From assembly GCF_002197685.1 (NCBI RefSeq), contig NZ_NBBI01000005.1, positions 124,001 to 188,000 on the forward strand: DNA of 64,000 nt. Reading direction: 5' to 3'. The first letter of the stretch is position 1, and each line of letters starts with the position of its first letter. This stretch comes from Sphingomonas dokdonensis (lineage in GTDB: Bacteria; Pseudomonadota; Alphaproteobacteria; Sphingomonadales; Sphingomonadaceae). Positions 34,753 through 44,034 of this stretch are shown one piece after another. Under the pieces are notes generated by a model that had not been told where the DNA came from, ran no database searches, and worked only from the letters and a program-made list of their open reading frames with translations. The translations under genes and the position numbers were made by a program.

Positions 34753-35345
34753 GATCGCCTCGGCTTGGGGGCAGGGACGCGATCGTCGATCACGGTTTCA
34801 TAGGCTGCGCCGGTCCACATCTGCACGGTAAAGCGGTGGCCGCCGTCGGGCGCAACCTGCCAATGCCAGCGCAGCGTGGCGTCGCGCGATGCGCCGCCGC
34901 TGTTTTCCGCCTCTTTGTTGTGCGTCGGCGTGCCCTTGCACGCGGCGCGGCGAAGGCGCGGCTTTGCCACGCGCGGGCGTGGCGCCGCCACATCGCCGCC
35001 TCCATCGAGCAGCCAGCGCCACTCCCCGTCCGGCTGCCGCCGCCAGATGGTCGAAAAGAAACTGTGCCGCCCGCCCGGCCAGAACGCGCCGCCGGTATTC
35101 GCCGCGGTCACGCCGTCGCACGAGACGAAGCTCGCAGTCGGCCACCAATTCACGGACTGGGGCGGATCGGGCGCGTCCTTCAGCGCCACCGAGACCGGCT
35201 GCGGCGGCAGGAAGATCGCGTCCTTCGCCGCCCATTTGCGAAAGGCGGTCCATTGCCCCAGCTTCTGCGCGTCGGCAGCGAACGCATGCTCCGCCTCCAC
35301 CGCGCTCTGCGGCGCGGCAGCCGCCAGCAGCAGGGCGACGAGCAC
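34749..35345 (-). CDS. Secreted NTF2-like protein of unknown function
   Basis: The frame runs far upstream into folD, but the likely start is GTG at 35345, just past the folD stop. It gives 198 residues with a short signal VLVALLLAAAAPQSA. The mature part has AVEAEHAFAADAQKLGQWTA, FRKWAAKDAIFLPP and WRRQPDGEWRWLLDGGG, resembling SnoaL/NTF2-like folds with aromatic pockets. Function is unknown. It is coupled to marC by ATGA and to folD by near contact. Confidence 0.7.
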   Translation of the reverse strand: MLVALLLAAAAPQSAVEAEHAFAADAQKLGQWTAFRKWAAKDAIFLPPQPVSVALKDAPDPPQSVNWWPTASFVSCDGVTAANTGGAFWPGGRHSFFSTIWRRQPDGEWRWLLDGGGDVAAPRPRVAKPRLRRAACKGTPTHNKEAENSGGASRDATLRWHWQVAPDGGHRFTVQMWTGAAYETVIDDRVPAPKPRRS

Positions 35346-35347
35346 GC

Positions 35348-36217
35348 TCAGATCGCCTGCGATAAGGTGACACCCTGCCGGCGAGCGGCGGAGACCAAAG
35401 TATTGCGCAGCAGCACCGCAATCGTCATCGGGCCGACGCCGCCAGGCACCGGCGTCATCGCCCCCGCCACCTCGGCACAAGCGGGATCGACGTCGCCGAC
35501 CAGCCCGCCCTCGGTGCGGTTGATGCCGACGTCGACCAGCGTTGCCCCCGGCTTGATCCATTCGGGCTTCACCATCGCGGCGCGGCCCACCGCGGCAACG
35601 ACGATATCTGCGCGCTTCACCACCTCCGGCAGATCGCGGGTGCGCGAATGCGCCACCGTCACGGTGCAACTGTCACCGATCAGCAGCTGCGCCATCGGCT
35701 TGCCGACGATGTTGGAGCGGCCGATCACCACCACATCGAGGCCCGTAAGATCGCCATGCACATCGCGCAGCAGCATCAGGCAGCCGAGCGGCGTACACGG
35801 CACGAAGCCCTCCAGCCCCGTCGCCAGCCGGCCGGCGTTGACCGGGTGGAAACCGTCCACGTCCTTGTCGGGATCGATGCGCGTGATGATCGCGCTTTCG
35901 TCGAGATGCTTGGGCAGCGGTAATTGGACAAGAATGCCATCGACGGCGGGATCAGCGTTCAGCTGATCGACCAGCGCCTCCAGCGTTTCCTGCGTCGTAT
36001 CGGCGGGCAGGCGATGCTCGAAGCTTTCCATGCCGGCCGCAACGGTCGCCTTGCCCTTGGAACGGACATAGACCGCAGAGGCGGGATCCTCGCCCACCAG
36101 CACCACGGCGAGGCCCGGCTTGCGCCCCGCCTGTGCCGTCACTTCAGCTGCGCCCGCCGCCACCCGCGCGCGCAGGCCGGCGGCAAATGCTTTTCCGTCG
36201 ATGTTCCGTGCCGTCAT
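35348..36217 (-). CDS. folD: Bifunctional methylenetetrahydrofolate dehydrogenase/cyclohydrolase
   Basis: The 289-residue protein shows the folate-site [14 protein letters not shown] with its catalytic lysine, [15 protein letters not shown], and the NADP-binding [19 protein letters not shown]. It interconverts methylene-, methenyl- and formyl-tetrahydrofolate. Its ATG overlaps the DUF167 stop (ATGA), and the secreted-protein gene begins just past its stop, all within one message from yggT to marC. Confidence 0.97.
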   Translation of the reverse strand: MTARNIDGKAFAAGLRARVAAGAAEVTAQAGRKPGLAVVLVGEDPASAVYVRSKGKATVAAGMESFEHRLPADTTQETLEALVDQLNADPAVDGILVQLPLPKHLDESAIITRIDPDKDVDGFHPVNAGRLATGLEGFVPCTPLGCLMLLRDVHGDLTGLDVVVIGRSNIVGKPMAQLLIGDSCTVTVAHSRTRDLPEVVKRADIVVAAVGRAAMVKPEWIKPGATLVDVGINRTEGGLVGDVDPACAEVAGAMTPVPGGVGPMTIAVLLRNTLVSAARRQGVTLSQAI

Positions 36218-36516
36218 GCTGGCTGGCCATAGAGGGTCGCAGCGATGCGCGCCAGCGCAGTGGGATCGCCGGTGACGAACAATCGTTTCAGCCGCGCGGT
36301 GTCGCCCGCGATCAGGCGCACCGCGCCGCGTGACACACCAAAGGTCTTGGCAACCAGAGCGATCAACGCTGCATTCGCCGCCCCATCGACGGGCGGCGCG
36401 CTGACCCGCGCGGCGAAGTGATCCGGCGTGCCGGCGGTGAGCGCGTTGCGCCCGCCACGCGGCGTCAGCCGAACCGCGATGGCCAGCCCGTCCGCGGCCG
36501 GCCGCCAGGCGCTCAG
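36214..36516 (-). CDS. DUF167 family protein (apparent non-ATG start)
   Basis: The conserved DUF167 core reads [20 protein letters not shown], then [20 protein letters not shown] and [17 protein letters not shown], about 100 residues. There is no ATG, GTG or TTG near the expected start: the nearest ATG-type start upstream, at 36765, lies deep inside yggT. The best placed codon is CTG at 36516, overlapping the yggT stop as CTGA. Either a rare CTG start or translational coupling by re-initiation is implied. DUF167 proteins are small and uncharacterised, and are often beside yggT. Confidence 0.75.
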   Translation of the reverse strand: MSAWRPAADGLAIAVRLTPRGGRNALTAGTPDHFAARVSAPPVDGAANAALIALVAKTFGVSRGAVRLIAGDTARLKRLFVTGDPTALARIAATLYGQPA

Positions 36517-36824
36517 ATCGAGCCCATCACGACGCTGGCCTGCACATTGTTCAGGATGATGGTGAGGATGGCGATGCCGATCAGCACCACTGCCGGCGCG
36601 AAATCGATGCCGCCGGTATTGGGCAGGATGCGGCGGATCGGGCGGTACAGCGGCTCGGTCAGCCGATCGAGACCCTGGTACAGCGAGCGCACGAAATTCG
36701 ACTGCATGTTGACGACGTTGAACGCCACCAGAAGCGACAGCACGAACTGGATGACGATGACCCACCAGACCACGTTCAGCAGGACCTGAAGGATCTGGAC
36801 GATGGTGAGCATCAACAAGAGCAA
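36513..36824 (-). CDS. YggT family membrane protein
   Basis: The 103-residue protein has two pairs of helices and the family motif [20 protein letters not shown], with [17 protein letters not shown] in the last helix. YggT proteins are inner-membrane and linked to osmotic or cation stress and cell division in some bacteria. Its stop is shared with the DUF167 start region. argB ends 76 bp upstream on the same strand. Confidence 0.9.
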   Translation of the reverse strand: MLLLMLTIVQILQVLLNVVWWVIVIQFVLSLLVAFNVVNMQSNFVRSLYQGLDRLTEPLYRPIRRILPNTGGIDFAPAVVLIGIAILTIILNNVQASVVMGSI

Positions 36825-36900
36825 TCTCCGTTCGGGTGTGTCATGTCATTAGCACAGTTGGGCTTTCCCAACCGATCGATCAAGCCTTGCCGACCCGCGA

Positions 36901-37803
36901 TTACGCTTGCCGGATCAGCGTGCCCGCGCCGCGCCGGGTGAAGATTTCCAGCAACATGCCGTGCGGCACCCGCCCGTCCAGCACCACCGCAGCGTCGACC
37001 CCGGCCTGCACTGCGGCCACGCACGTCTCCAGCTTGGGGATCATGCCGCCCGAAATCGTGCCATCCGCGCGCAGCGCCGCGACGTCCCCCGGCGTCAGGT
37101 CGGTCACCAGGTCTCCCTGCTTGTCCAGCACGCCCGCCACGTCGGTCAGCAGGAAGAAACGCTTGGCGTCCAGCGCCGCGGCGATCGCGCCCGCCATGGT
37201 ATCGGCGTTGATGTTATAGGTGTGGCCGTCCGCCCCGATGCCGATCGGCGCGATCACGGGGATGATCCCGTCGCGGCTCAGCGTGTCGATGATGCGGCGG
37301 TCCACCGCCACCGGCTCGCCGACAAAGCCCAGGTCGACCTTGCGCTCGATGCCCTGCAACTGGTCGGGCTCCAGCCGGCCGACCTTTTCGGCCTGCACCA
37401 GCCCTGCGTCCTTGCCCGAAATACCCACCGCGCGCCCGCCCGCGGCCGCGATCCAGGAGACGATCTGCTTGTTGATCGATCCGGCCAGCACCATTTCGGC
37501 GATGTGTGCGGTTTCCTCGTCGGTGACGCGCAGGCCATCGACGAAGCGCGATTCGACGCCCAGCCGCTTCAGCATGGATCCGATCTGCGGGCCGCCGCCG
37601 TGCACCACGACCGGGTTGATCCCCACCGCCTTGAGCAGCACCACATCCTCGGCGAAGTCGCGCTGCGCCTCCGGATCGCCCATCGCATGCCCGCCGTACT
37701 TCACGACGAATGTCGCACCGGCGTAGCGCTGGAGATACGGCAGCGCCTCGACTAGTGTCTCGGCCTTGGCAAGCAATGCCGGCGCGGGAGTATGATCGGT
37801 CAT
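36901..37803 (-). CDS. argB: Acetylglutamate kinase
   Basis: From ATG 37803 the protein has 300 residues. It has [12 protein letters not shown] (ATP-binding lysine), [38 protein letters not shown] and the regulatory region [19 protein letters not shown]. It phosphorylates N-acetylglutamate, the committed step of arginine synthesis, and is usually feedback-controlled by arginine. The frame continues open for over 1.6 kb upstream only because of high GC. It is 76 bp from yggT and may head that operon. Confidence 0.96.
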   Translation of the reverse strand: MTDHTPAPALLAKAETLVEALPYLQRYAGATFVVKYGGHAMGDPEAQRDFAEDVVLLKAVGINPVVVHGGGPQIGSMLKRLGVESRFVDGLRVTDEETAHIAEMVLAGSINKQIVSWIAAAGGRAVGISGKDAGLVQAEKVGRLEPDQLQGIERKVDLGFVGEPVAVDRRIIDTLSRDGIIPVIAPIGIGADGHTYNINADTMAGAIAAALDAKRFFLLTDVAGVLDKQGDLVTDLTPGDVAALRADGTISGGMIPKLETCVAAVQAGVDAAVVLDGRVPHGMLLEIFTRRGAGTLIRQA

Positions 37804-37850
37804 GCGCGGGCCTTTACCAGATGCGTGCGCCGACGAAAGCGCCCATGCCG

Positions 37851-38489
37851 TCAGCGATCCAGCCGCCGCCCAAGCGCGACGAAGCCGTAGATCAGCGGCG
37901 GCACCAACACGATCGACAGCGTGACCTTGGCGATCATCTGCCCCACGAGCAGCTCGCCGATCGGGAACACGCCATAAAAGGCGATGGTGACGAACAGCAG
38001 GGTATCGACGATCTGCGACAGCACACTGGCGACGGCCGAGCGGAGCCACAGCAGCCGACTGCCCTCGCCTCCCTTCAGCGCCGCGAAGATGGTGACGTTC
38101 AGCGTCTGCGAGGTGCCATAAGCGACGATCCCACCCAGCCAGATGCGCGGCGTGCCGGTCATCATCATGTCGAACGCGGCCAGACGCTCGGGCTCCATCG
38201 CGGGCGACGCCGGCACCGCCAGCACCACCAACGTCAGCAGCAGCGAGACGATCAACGGGATAAAGCCGATCTGCACCAGCCGGTTGGCGACATGCCGCCC
38301 GTGCAGCTCCGCAATCGCGCTGGATGTCGCGACCAGCAGCAGAAAGGCGAATATGCCCGCCTCCACCGCTAGTGGTCCCAATGCGATCTGCTTGTTGCCG
38401 AGCACCCCGGCTATGCACACCATGCCGCCGTAGAAGATCGAGAAAGCGAAGAGCGAGCGCGCGATGGGCGCTGGGGCGCGTGATTCCAT
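37851..38489 (-). CDS. Queuosine precursor transporter (YhhQ/VUT family)
   Basis: The 212-residue membrane protein has about six helices and the family pattern [35 protein letters not shown] and [17 protein letters not shown]. YhhQ-type proteins import queuine or preQ1 for tRNA modification. ATG 38489 gives a short N-terminus; starts at 38519 and 38540 (with GGAAG upstream) are possible and would add 10 or 17 residues. It is separated from argB by 47 bp on the same strand and is divergent from the nucleoside transporter. Confidence 0.85.
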   Translation of the reverse strand: MESRAPAPIARSLFAFSIFYGGMVCIAGVLGNKQIALGPLAVEAGIFAFLLLVATSSAIAELHGRHVANRLVQIGFIPLIVSLLLTLVVLAVPASPAMEPERLAAFDMMMTGTPRIWLGGIVAYGTSQTLNVTIFAALKGGEGSRLLWLRSAVASVLSQIVDTLLFVTIAFYGVFPIGELLVGQMIAKVTLSIVLVPPLIYGFVALGRRLDR

Positions 38490-38601
38490 CCGCACGCCGG
38501 TAGCATCGCGATGACGCATCGTCATCACGGACTTCGCCATCCATGTCGCTTCCGGCACAGGCAAGTGGTTGGATGCTTGTCGAACCCCGCCCCCCTTCCC
38601 T

Positions 38602-40002
38602 ATGAAGGCACACGACAAAAGCATCCGGCGGCGCAGCTCCGCCCGCAGCGGGGAAGTGTCGCAGTTGAGCCGTTTTCTGATCGGCATCGCCGGTATCGTC
38701 GTGATTCTCGGGCTTGCCGTGGCCCTGTCCACCGATCGCCGCGCCATTCGCCCCCGCATCGTCGCCAGCGCCTTTGCGCTCCAGGTCGGCATCGCCGTGC
38801 TGGTGCTCTACGCGCCCTGGGGCAAGCGCATCCTGTCGGGCATGTCGGCGGGGGTTTCCAGCCTGCTCGGCTATGCCAAGGCGGGCGTCGACTTCCTGTT
38901 CGGCCCGCTCGCCTCCCCCGAGATCGGCGGCAACAGCTTCGCGATCGCCGCGCTGCCAGTGATCATCTTCTTCGCCAGCCTCGTGTCGATCCTTTACTAT
39001 CTCGGCGTCATGCAACTGATCGTCCGCTGGCTGGGCGGCGCGATCGAGAAGGTGATCGGCGTATCGAAGGTGGAAAGCCTGTGCGCCGCCGCCAACGTCT
39101 TCGTCGGGCAGAGCGAATCGCCGCTGGTGATCCGCCCCTATCTCGCCGGCCTCACCCCGCCGCAGCTGTTCACCGTGATGACCAGCGGCATGGCCGGCGT
39201 CGCGGGCACGATCCTCGCAGCCTATGCCTCCATGGGCATCCGCATCGACTATCTGCTCGCCGCCAGCTTCATGGCCGCGCCCGGCGGCATCCTGATGGCG
39301 AAGATCATCATGCCCGACCGCACGGTCCCGCCGGAGGGCGAGCTGCCGCTCGGCGACCTGCCCGATCCCGATCGCGAGATCCTGGTGTCGGAAGGGCGAG
39401 TTGCCGGTGCAAGCATCGCCGCTTTGCCGAGCGAGACGACCCCCGGCGAGCCGATGCCGCAGGCGACGCATGACGAGGAAAAACCCGCAAACCTCATCAT
39501 GGCCGCGGCGCAGGGCGCACAGACCGGCGTGCGCCTCGCCGTCGCGGTGGGCGCGATGGTGCTGGCATTCGTCGCGCTGGTGGCGCTCGCCAACGGGCTG
39601 CTCGGCGCGTTCGGCGGGCTGTTCGGCCGGCCGGACCTCAGCTTCCAGATGCTGCTCGGCTATGTCTTTGCGCCGGTGATGTTCCTCATCAACGTGCCCT
39701 GGGACGAGGCGCTGCGCGCCGGCGGGCTGTTCGGCGAGAAGATCGTGCTGAACGAATTCGTCGCCTATATCGATCTCGGCAAGCAGGCCGCCGCCGGCCT
39801 GTCCGCGCGCACGGTGGCGATCGTCACCTTTGCCTTGTGCGGCTTCGCCAATTTCTCCTCCATCGCGATCCAGATGGCGGTGACGGGCAACCTTGCCCCG
39901 AACCAGCGCCCGATGATCGCCAAGCTCGGCATCCGTGCGCTGCTGGCGGGCAGCCTCGCCAACCTCATGTCCGCGGCGCTCGCGGGACTGCTGATCGGCT
40001 GA
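38602..40002 (+). CDS. Concentrative nucleoside transporter (NupC/CNT family)
   Basis: The 466-residue protein has the CNT motifs [40 protein letters not shown] and [19 protein letters not shown] sequence near the end. It should import nucleosides with protons or sodium. Residues about 230-305 form a long charged loop not usual in short NupC proteins. The ATG at 38602 is preferred; GTG at 38656 is another option. It is divergent from the queuosine precursor transporter. Confidence 0.92.
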   Translation: MKAHDKSIRRRSSARSGEVSQLSRFLIGIAGIVVILGLAVALSTDRRAIRPRIVASAFALQVGIAVLVLYAPWGKRILSGMSAGVSSLLGYAKAGVDFLFGPLASPEIGGNSFAIAALPVIIFFASLVSILYYLGVMQLIVRWLGGAIEKVIGVSKVESLCAAANVFVGQSESPLVIRPYLAGLTPPQLFTVMTSGMAGVAGTILAAYASMGIRIDYLLAASFMAAPGGILMAKIIMPDRTVPPEGELPLGDLPDPDREILVSEGRVAGASIAALPSETTPGEPMPQATHDEEKPANLIMAAAQGAQTGVRLAVAVGAMVLAFVALVALANGLLGAFGGLFGRPDLSFQMLLGYVFAPVMFLINVPWDEALRAGGLFGEKIVLNEFVAYIDLGKQAAAGLSARTVAIVTFALCGFANFSSIAIQMAVTGNLAPNQRPMIAKLGIRALLAGSLANLMSAALAGLLIG

Positions 40003-40302
40003 GGCGCCGTATGGGGGCCGCCGTCAAAAAGTCGTTCTGTTTCGGAAAAGTTGTTCGCTGATTTTCGTGGCGGCGCCGAAAAAGCAATGCAGCCGTGAAG
40101 ATAAATCCAAGGCCAGCTTGATCCGATTTTCGGCTGTAATGCTGCGGATTCGCTATTTGGCGCAAGCAAGCTATACTGGCGCCGCTACAGTCGCACATTG
40201 ATGGTTTTTCGGCGCTTTCACGCTTCGTTCCTTCTTTCCCTGCCGCCGCGGCACCGGGCGTTCCGGTTGTCGGCTCGCCTGGCCCTAATAGAAGGAACCA
40301 TC
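40003..40302 (+). other. 300-bp leader region of the cold-shock gene
   Basis: No gene is visible between the nucleoside transporter stop and the csp ATG. The second half carries the promoter candidate at 40149-40177 and would leave an untranslated leader of about 120 bases, as expected for cspA-type mRNAs. Confidence 0.55.
40149..40177 (+). promoter_or_regulatory. Candidate promoter of the cold-shock gene
   Basis: TATACT at 40172-40177 is a good -10. The -35 position 17 bases upstream reads TTCGCT, a weak match. Transcription would start near 40184. Confidence 0.45.
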
Positions 40303-40515
40303 ATGGCCCAGATCGGCACCGTCAAATTCTTCAACGCCGACAAAGGCTTCGGCTTTATCGCGCCCGACAATGGCGGCGCGGACGCGTTTGTTCATATCTC
40401 GGCGGTCGAGCGCGCCGGCTTCGTCACGCTGCAACAGAATCAGCGTGTCAGCTATGAGCTGGAGAACGACCGGCGCGGGCGCACGAGCGCCGTTTCGCTG
40501 GAAGCGGCCGAATAA
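40303..40515 (+). CDS. cspA: Cold-shock protein, single CSD (CspA family)
   Basis: The 70-residue protein is one cold-shock domain: GTVKFFNADKGFGFIAPDN (RNP1 region) and ADAFVHISAVERAG (RNP2). GAAGGA at 40291-40296 precedes the ATG at 40303. It binds single-stranded RNA and acts as an RNA chaperone. A long leader suggests post-transcriptional control by temperature. The symbol is by family; a two-domain relative is at 28.3 kb. Confidence 0.93.
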   Translation: MAQIGTVKFFNADKGFGFIAPDNGGADAFVHISAVERAGFVTLQQNQRVSYELENDRRGRTSAVSLEAAE

Positions 40516-40528
40516 AAGACCGACGTCA

Positions 40529-40551
40529 CGGGCCGGCATGTCGCCGGCCCG
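40529..40551 (+). terminator. Hairpin after the cold-shock gene
   Basis: CGGGCCGGC and GCCGGCCCG form a perfect 9-bp stem with a five-base loop, 13 bp after the csp stop. Only a weak T-rich stretch (CTTCATGCTT) follows, so it may attenuate or stabilise rather than stop. Confidence 0.5.
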
Positions 40552-40575
40552 CTTCATGCTTGAAGGGAGAAGTCC

Positions 40576-40782
40576 ATGGCGGATGACGTATCCACCTATC
40601 GTGCCCGGGCCAACAACGAGCGGGCAAATGCCGCAGCCACGCAGTTGGCCAACGTGCGTGATCGCTGCGAACGCGCGGCCCTCGCCTGGGATGTCATGGC
40701 CGATCGTGCCGAGCGGGTGACATCACAGCGTATCGAACGTGAAGCGCAGACGGCGCAGCGTACGGCCGGCAGCCCAACCTAG
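40576..40782 (+). CDS. Small helical hypothetical protein
   Basis: The 68-residue product starts at ATG 40576 with GAAGGGAG at 40562-40569. It is one or two amphipathic helices rich in Ala, Arg and Glu (RANNERANAAATQLANVRDR and CERAALAWDVMADRAERV). No signal peptide or membrane segment is seen. It follows the cold-shock gene by 60 bp past a hairpin. Function is unknown. Confidence 0.7.
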   Translation: MADDVSTYRARANNERANAAATQLANVRDRCERAALAWDVMADRAERVTSQRIEREAQTAQRTAGSPT

Positions 40783-40819
40783 CCTCAACATCCCACAGCG
40801 CGCCCGGACGGGTTTTTCT

Positions 40820-41599
40820 TCACCCCCGCCCAAGCCGCATTCGCTTGCGCAGCGTGCCCGGCATCCAGCGCGACGCGAACGCCAGCCGGCGTGCCGTCTT
40901 GCCGACGAGCGTGTGCAGCCGGTCGCCATGCACCGCCGCCCAAGCGGCCTCCGCCACTGTCTCAACCGGCGTGAACTCCAGTCCCGCCTCGACCACCGTC
41001 TCGCGCACGCTGCGGTTTGATCCGCCGACCGCGGCGGTCAGCAGGGGCGTATCAATGAAGCCGGGCATCAGGCTGCGCACGCGAATGCCGTCCGCCGCCC
41101 ATTCGCCGTCCAGCGCCTCGGTCAGCCCACGCACCGCGAACTTGGTTGACGAATAGACCGCCGCCCCGGCCGTGCCGTAAATTCCCGATGCCGACGCGGT
41201 GTTGAGCAGGCACGCGCCCGGCGTCGCGGCGAGATACGGGTACGCCAGCCGCGCGCCGTACAGCACGCCCTTGAAGTTCACGTCCACCGCGCGGTCGAGC
41301 TCGTCCAGCGACGCCGCACCAAACGGCCCGCCCACCGCGACGCCGGCGTTGTTGAACAACACGTCCAGCCGGCCGCCGCTCGCCTGCGTGAATTCGGCCA
41401 GCACCTCCTCCCAATCCTCGGGCGAGCGCACGTCCATGACGTGGCGGCTGGTGCGCTCCGCCGGCAGCCGCGCCGCGGTCTCCGCCAGCGCCGCCGCGTC
41501 GCGATCGGCCAGCCCGACGCGCCAGCCGCGATCCGCAAACAATTGCGCCGTCGCGCGCCCGATGCCCGAACCGCCGCCGGTGATCAGGATTGCCTTCAT
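40820..41599 (-). CDS. Short-chain dehydrogenase/reductase
   Basis: The 259-residue protein from ATG 41599 has the cofactor motif TGGGSGIG at 7-14, VLFNNAGVAVGG, and the catalytic YSSTK with Ser in LLNTASASG. It is a classical SDR with an Asp after strand 2 (GLADRD), which favours NAD. Substrate is unknown. The C-terminus is basic (ASRWMPGTLRKRMRLGRG). It is divergent from the osmoprotectant importer, 51 bp away. Confidence 0.9.
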   Translation of the reverse strand: MKAILITGGGSGIGRATAQLFADRGWRVGLADRDAAALAETAARLPAERTSRHVMDVRSPEDWEEVLAEFTQASGGRLDVLFNNAGVAVGGPFGAASLDELDRAVDVNFKGVLYGARLAYPYLAATPGACLLNTASASGIYGTAGAAVYSSTKFAVRGLTEALDGEWAADGIRVRSLMPGFIDTPLLTAAVGGSNRSVRETVVEAGLEFTPVETVAEAAWAAVHGDRLHTLVGKTARRLAFASRWMPGTLRKRMRLGRG

Positions 41600-41650
41600 C
41601 TTGTGCCTCTCGTTTGACCTTGCCGCACGCATCCCGCATCCTCGCGCCCG

Positions 41651-42427
41651 ATGCCAGCGGAAACACCCGGACCCTCGGTCGCCTTCCACGGCATTACCAA
41701 ACGCTTCCGCGAGGGGCCGCCCGCCGTCGCCGACGTGTCGCTTGAGATCGCCGGGGGCTGCTTCGTCGCGCTGGTCGGCACGTCCGGATCGGGCAAGTCC
41801 ACGCTGCTCAAGACGATCAACCGGCTGGTGCAGCCGACCGCGGGCCATGTTTCCATCGACGGCGAAGACGTGACCGCTCGCCCGCTGCCCCAGCTTCGCC
41901 GCGGCATCGGCTATGTCTTCCAGAACGTCGGCTTGTTCCCGCACCTGACCATCGCAGAGAATATCGCGCTGCCGCTCCGCATCGCCGGCGACGCCGTTGG
42001 TGACCGCGTCGGCGCGATGCTCGATCTGGTCGAATTGCCGCGCGACATCGCCGGCCGGCTGCCCGCCGCACTGTCCGGCGGGCAGCGCCAGCGGATCGGC
42101 GTCGCGCGCGCTTTGGTCGCCAATCCGCGGCTGATGCTGATGGACGAACCCTTCGGCGCGCTCGATCCCGTCACGCGCGATTCGCTGGGCGGCGCGGTGC
42201 ATGCGCTGCACGCCCGGCTCGGTCTCACCACAATCATGGTGACGCACGACATGGCGGAGGCGCTGCTACTCGCGGATCGCGTGCTGGTGATGCGCGCCGG
42301 CCGCATCGTCGCCGACGAAACACCCGACGCGCTGCTGGCGGGGGCCGGCGGCGACGCCGCACAGGCACTTGTCGCAATTCCCCGCGGGCAGGCCGAGCGG
42401 CTGGCCCAAGTGAAGGCAGCCCGATGA
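41651..42427 (+). CDS. Osmoprotectant (glycine betaine/choline) ABC transporter ATP-binding protein
   Basis: The 258-residue ATPase has Walker A GTSGSGKS, signature LSGGQRQRIG, Walker B LMLMDEPFGALDP and the switch histidine in MVTHDM. It lacks the C-terminal CBS domains found in OpuA/OpuC ATPases. The close resemblance of its partner to OpuCB/OpuCC assigns the substrate class. It overlaps the next gene by four bases (ATGA), so both are coupled. Confidence 0.9.
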   Translation: MPAETPGPSVAFHGITKRFREGPPAVADVSLEIAGGCFVALVGTSGSGKSTLLKTINRLVQPTAGHVSIDGEDVTARPLPQLRRGIGYVFQNVGLFPHLTIAENIALPLRIAGDAVGDRVGAMLDLVELPRDIAGRLPAALSGGQRQRIGVARALVANPRLMLMDEPFGALDPVTRDSLGGAVHALHARLGLTTIMVTHDMAEALLLADRVLVMRAGRIVADETPDALLAGAGGDAAQALVAIPRGQAERLAQVKAAR

Positions 42428-43935
42428 CCGGCGCCTTCGCCCGCGTCCCCGAGCTCGCCGCGCAGCATCTGCTGCTCGCCATGGCCGCGCTCGCACTCGG
42501 CATCGCCATCGCCGTTCCGCTCGGCTTCTGGTCCGCACATCGCCCGGCGGCGGCGCGCGTGGCGCTCGGGTTCGCCAGCCTGGTGCAGACGATCCCCAGC
42601 CTCGCGCTGCTCGCACTCTTCTATCCGGTACTGCTGTGGATCGGCGGAGTGCCCGCGCTCGGCTTCCTGCCCTCGCTCCTTGCGCTGACGCTCTATGCGC
42701 TGCTGCCGATCCTGCGCAACGTCGTCACCGGGCTGCAGGGGCTCAACCCCGCAGTGATCGAGGCGGCGGACGGGATCGGCATGACCCGCTGGCAGAAACG
42801 CCGGCTGGTCGAGGCGCCGCTGGTGCTGCCGGTGGTGATGGCCGGCATCCGCACCGCTGCGGTCTGGACGATCGGCGCGGCGACGCTGTCCACCACCGTG
42901 GGCCAGCCGAGCCTCGGCGATCTGATCTTCGCGGGGCTTCAGACGCAATCCTGGCCACTGGTGCTCGCCGGCTGCATCGCCGCCGCCGCGCTGGCGCTGG
43001 CCGTTGACGCGCTGCTCGGGCTCGCCGAACATGGCCTGCGCACCCGCCGCCGCTGGCTGGCCTGGGTGGCGCTGGGCATCATCGCGGCCGCCACGTTCGC
43101 CGCCTCCGCCCCGTTGTGGCGCAGCGGGGGCAGCGACCGAGTGGTGGTCGGCGCCAAGAACTTTTCGGAGCAATATATCCTCGCCCGGCTGATCGGCGAC
43201 CGGCTGCGCGCAGCGGGGTACGAGGTCGAGTATCGCGACGGGCTCGGCTCGGCGGTCGCGTTCGGCGCGGTCGCGAGCGGCGCGATCGACGTGTACGTCG
43301 ATTATGCCGGCACGATCTGGACCAACCAGATGGAGCGCACCGACGTCCCCGCCCGCCCCGCGCAGGTGCGCGCGATCGCCGACTGGACGAAGCGGACGCA
43401 CGACGTGTCGCTGCTCGGCACCCTCGGCTTCGAAAACGCCTATGCCTTTGCGATGCGCGAGGGCGAGGCGAACCGGCTCGGCATCGCCACCCTGGACGAT
43501 CTCGCCGCCCGCTCGCCGCAGCTAAGGCTCGGGTCCGACCTCGAATTTCTGGAGCGACCCGAATGGGCCGCGGTACGCCGCGCCTATCCGATGCGCTTTG
43601 CCGAGGCGACGCCCTATAGCCCGACCTTCATGTACCGCGCACTGGCGAGCGGACGGGCGGACGTGATCAGCGCCTTTTCCTCCGACGGGCGCATCGCGGC
43701 GGACAAGCTGCGCGTGCTTGCCGATCCGAAGCAGGCGATCCCCGGCTATGATGCCATCCTGCTGGTCGCGCCCAAGCGCGCCGACGACGCTCGCTTCACC
43801 GGTGCGTTGCGCCCGCTGCTCGGCGCGATCTCGGTCGAGAACATGCGCGAGGCGAACTACATGGTCGATCGCGACAGCGACAAGGCGACACCCGAGGCCG
43901 CGGCGGACTGGCTGGCGCAGCGGATCGGGCGGTAA
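42424..43935 (+). CDS. Osmoprotectant ABC transporter permease fused to substrate-binding domain
   Basis: Residues 1 to about 225 form a permease with about six helices and the EAA-like loop EAADGIGMTRWQKRRLVEAP. From about 238 an OpuAC-type binding domain follows: VVVGAKNFSEQYILARLIGD, DVYVDYAGTIWTNQM and MREANYMVDRD near the end. In this architecture the binding domain hangs in the periplasm from the last helix, so no separate binding protein is needed. With the preceding ATPase it makes a complete two-gene importer of a quaternary amine such as glycine betaine. Confidence 0.92.
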   Translation: MTGAFARVPELAAQHLLLAMAALALGIAIAVPLGFWSAHRPAAARVALGFASLVQTIPSLALLALFYPVLLWIGGVPALGFLPSLLALTLYALLPILRNVVTGLQGLNPAVIEAADGIGMTRWQKRRLVEAPLVLPVVMAGIRTAAVWTIGAATLSTTVGQPSLGDLIFAGLQTQSWPLVLAGCIAAAALALAVDALLGLAEHGLRTRRRWLAWVALGIIAAATFAASAPLWRSGGSDRVVVGAKNFSEQYILARLIGDRLRAAGYEVEYRDGLGSAVAFGAVASGAIDVYVDYAGTIWTNQMERTDVPARPAQVRAIADWTKRTHDVSLLGTLGFENAYAFAMREGEANRLGIATLDDLAARSPQLRLGSDLEFLERPEWAAVRRAYPMRFAEATPYSPTFMYRALASGRADVISAFSSDGRIAADKLRVLADPKQAIPGYDAILLVAPKRADDARFTGALRPLLGAISVENMREANYMVDRDSDKATPEAAADWLAQRIGR

Positions 43936-43952
43936 ACACTGGCCCGTTTGTG

Positions 43953-44016
43953 CTGAGCCTGTCGAAGCACATGTCCCAAAGCAAACACCGCTTGGCACGC
44001 AATTCGACAAGCTCAG
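43953..44016. repeat. Inverted CTGAGCxTGTCGAA repeat pair
   Basis: CTGAGCCTGTCGAA at 43953-43966 and TTCGACAAGCTCAG at 44003-44016 are near-perfect reverse complements, 36 bases apart, between two convergent genes. It is a second repeat family, distinct from the GTCAT palindromes. Confidence 0.55.
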
Positions 44017-44034
44017 GGCGCACGGTGGAAATAA

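Noticed and set aside
37804..39471. Upstream extension of the argB frame, about 550 codons
   Set aside because: It runs across the oppositely framed transporter genes. AcK homology begins only at the ATG at 37803.
41911..43401. A 496-codon minus-strand frame over the osmoprotectant importer
   Set aside because: Antisense shadow of ABC genes with strong motifs; its own product is Gly/Arg/Gln-rich without a fold.
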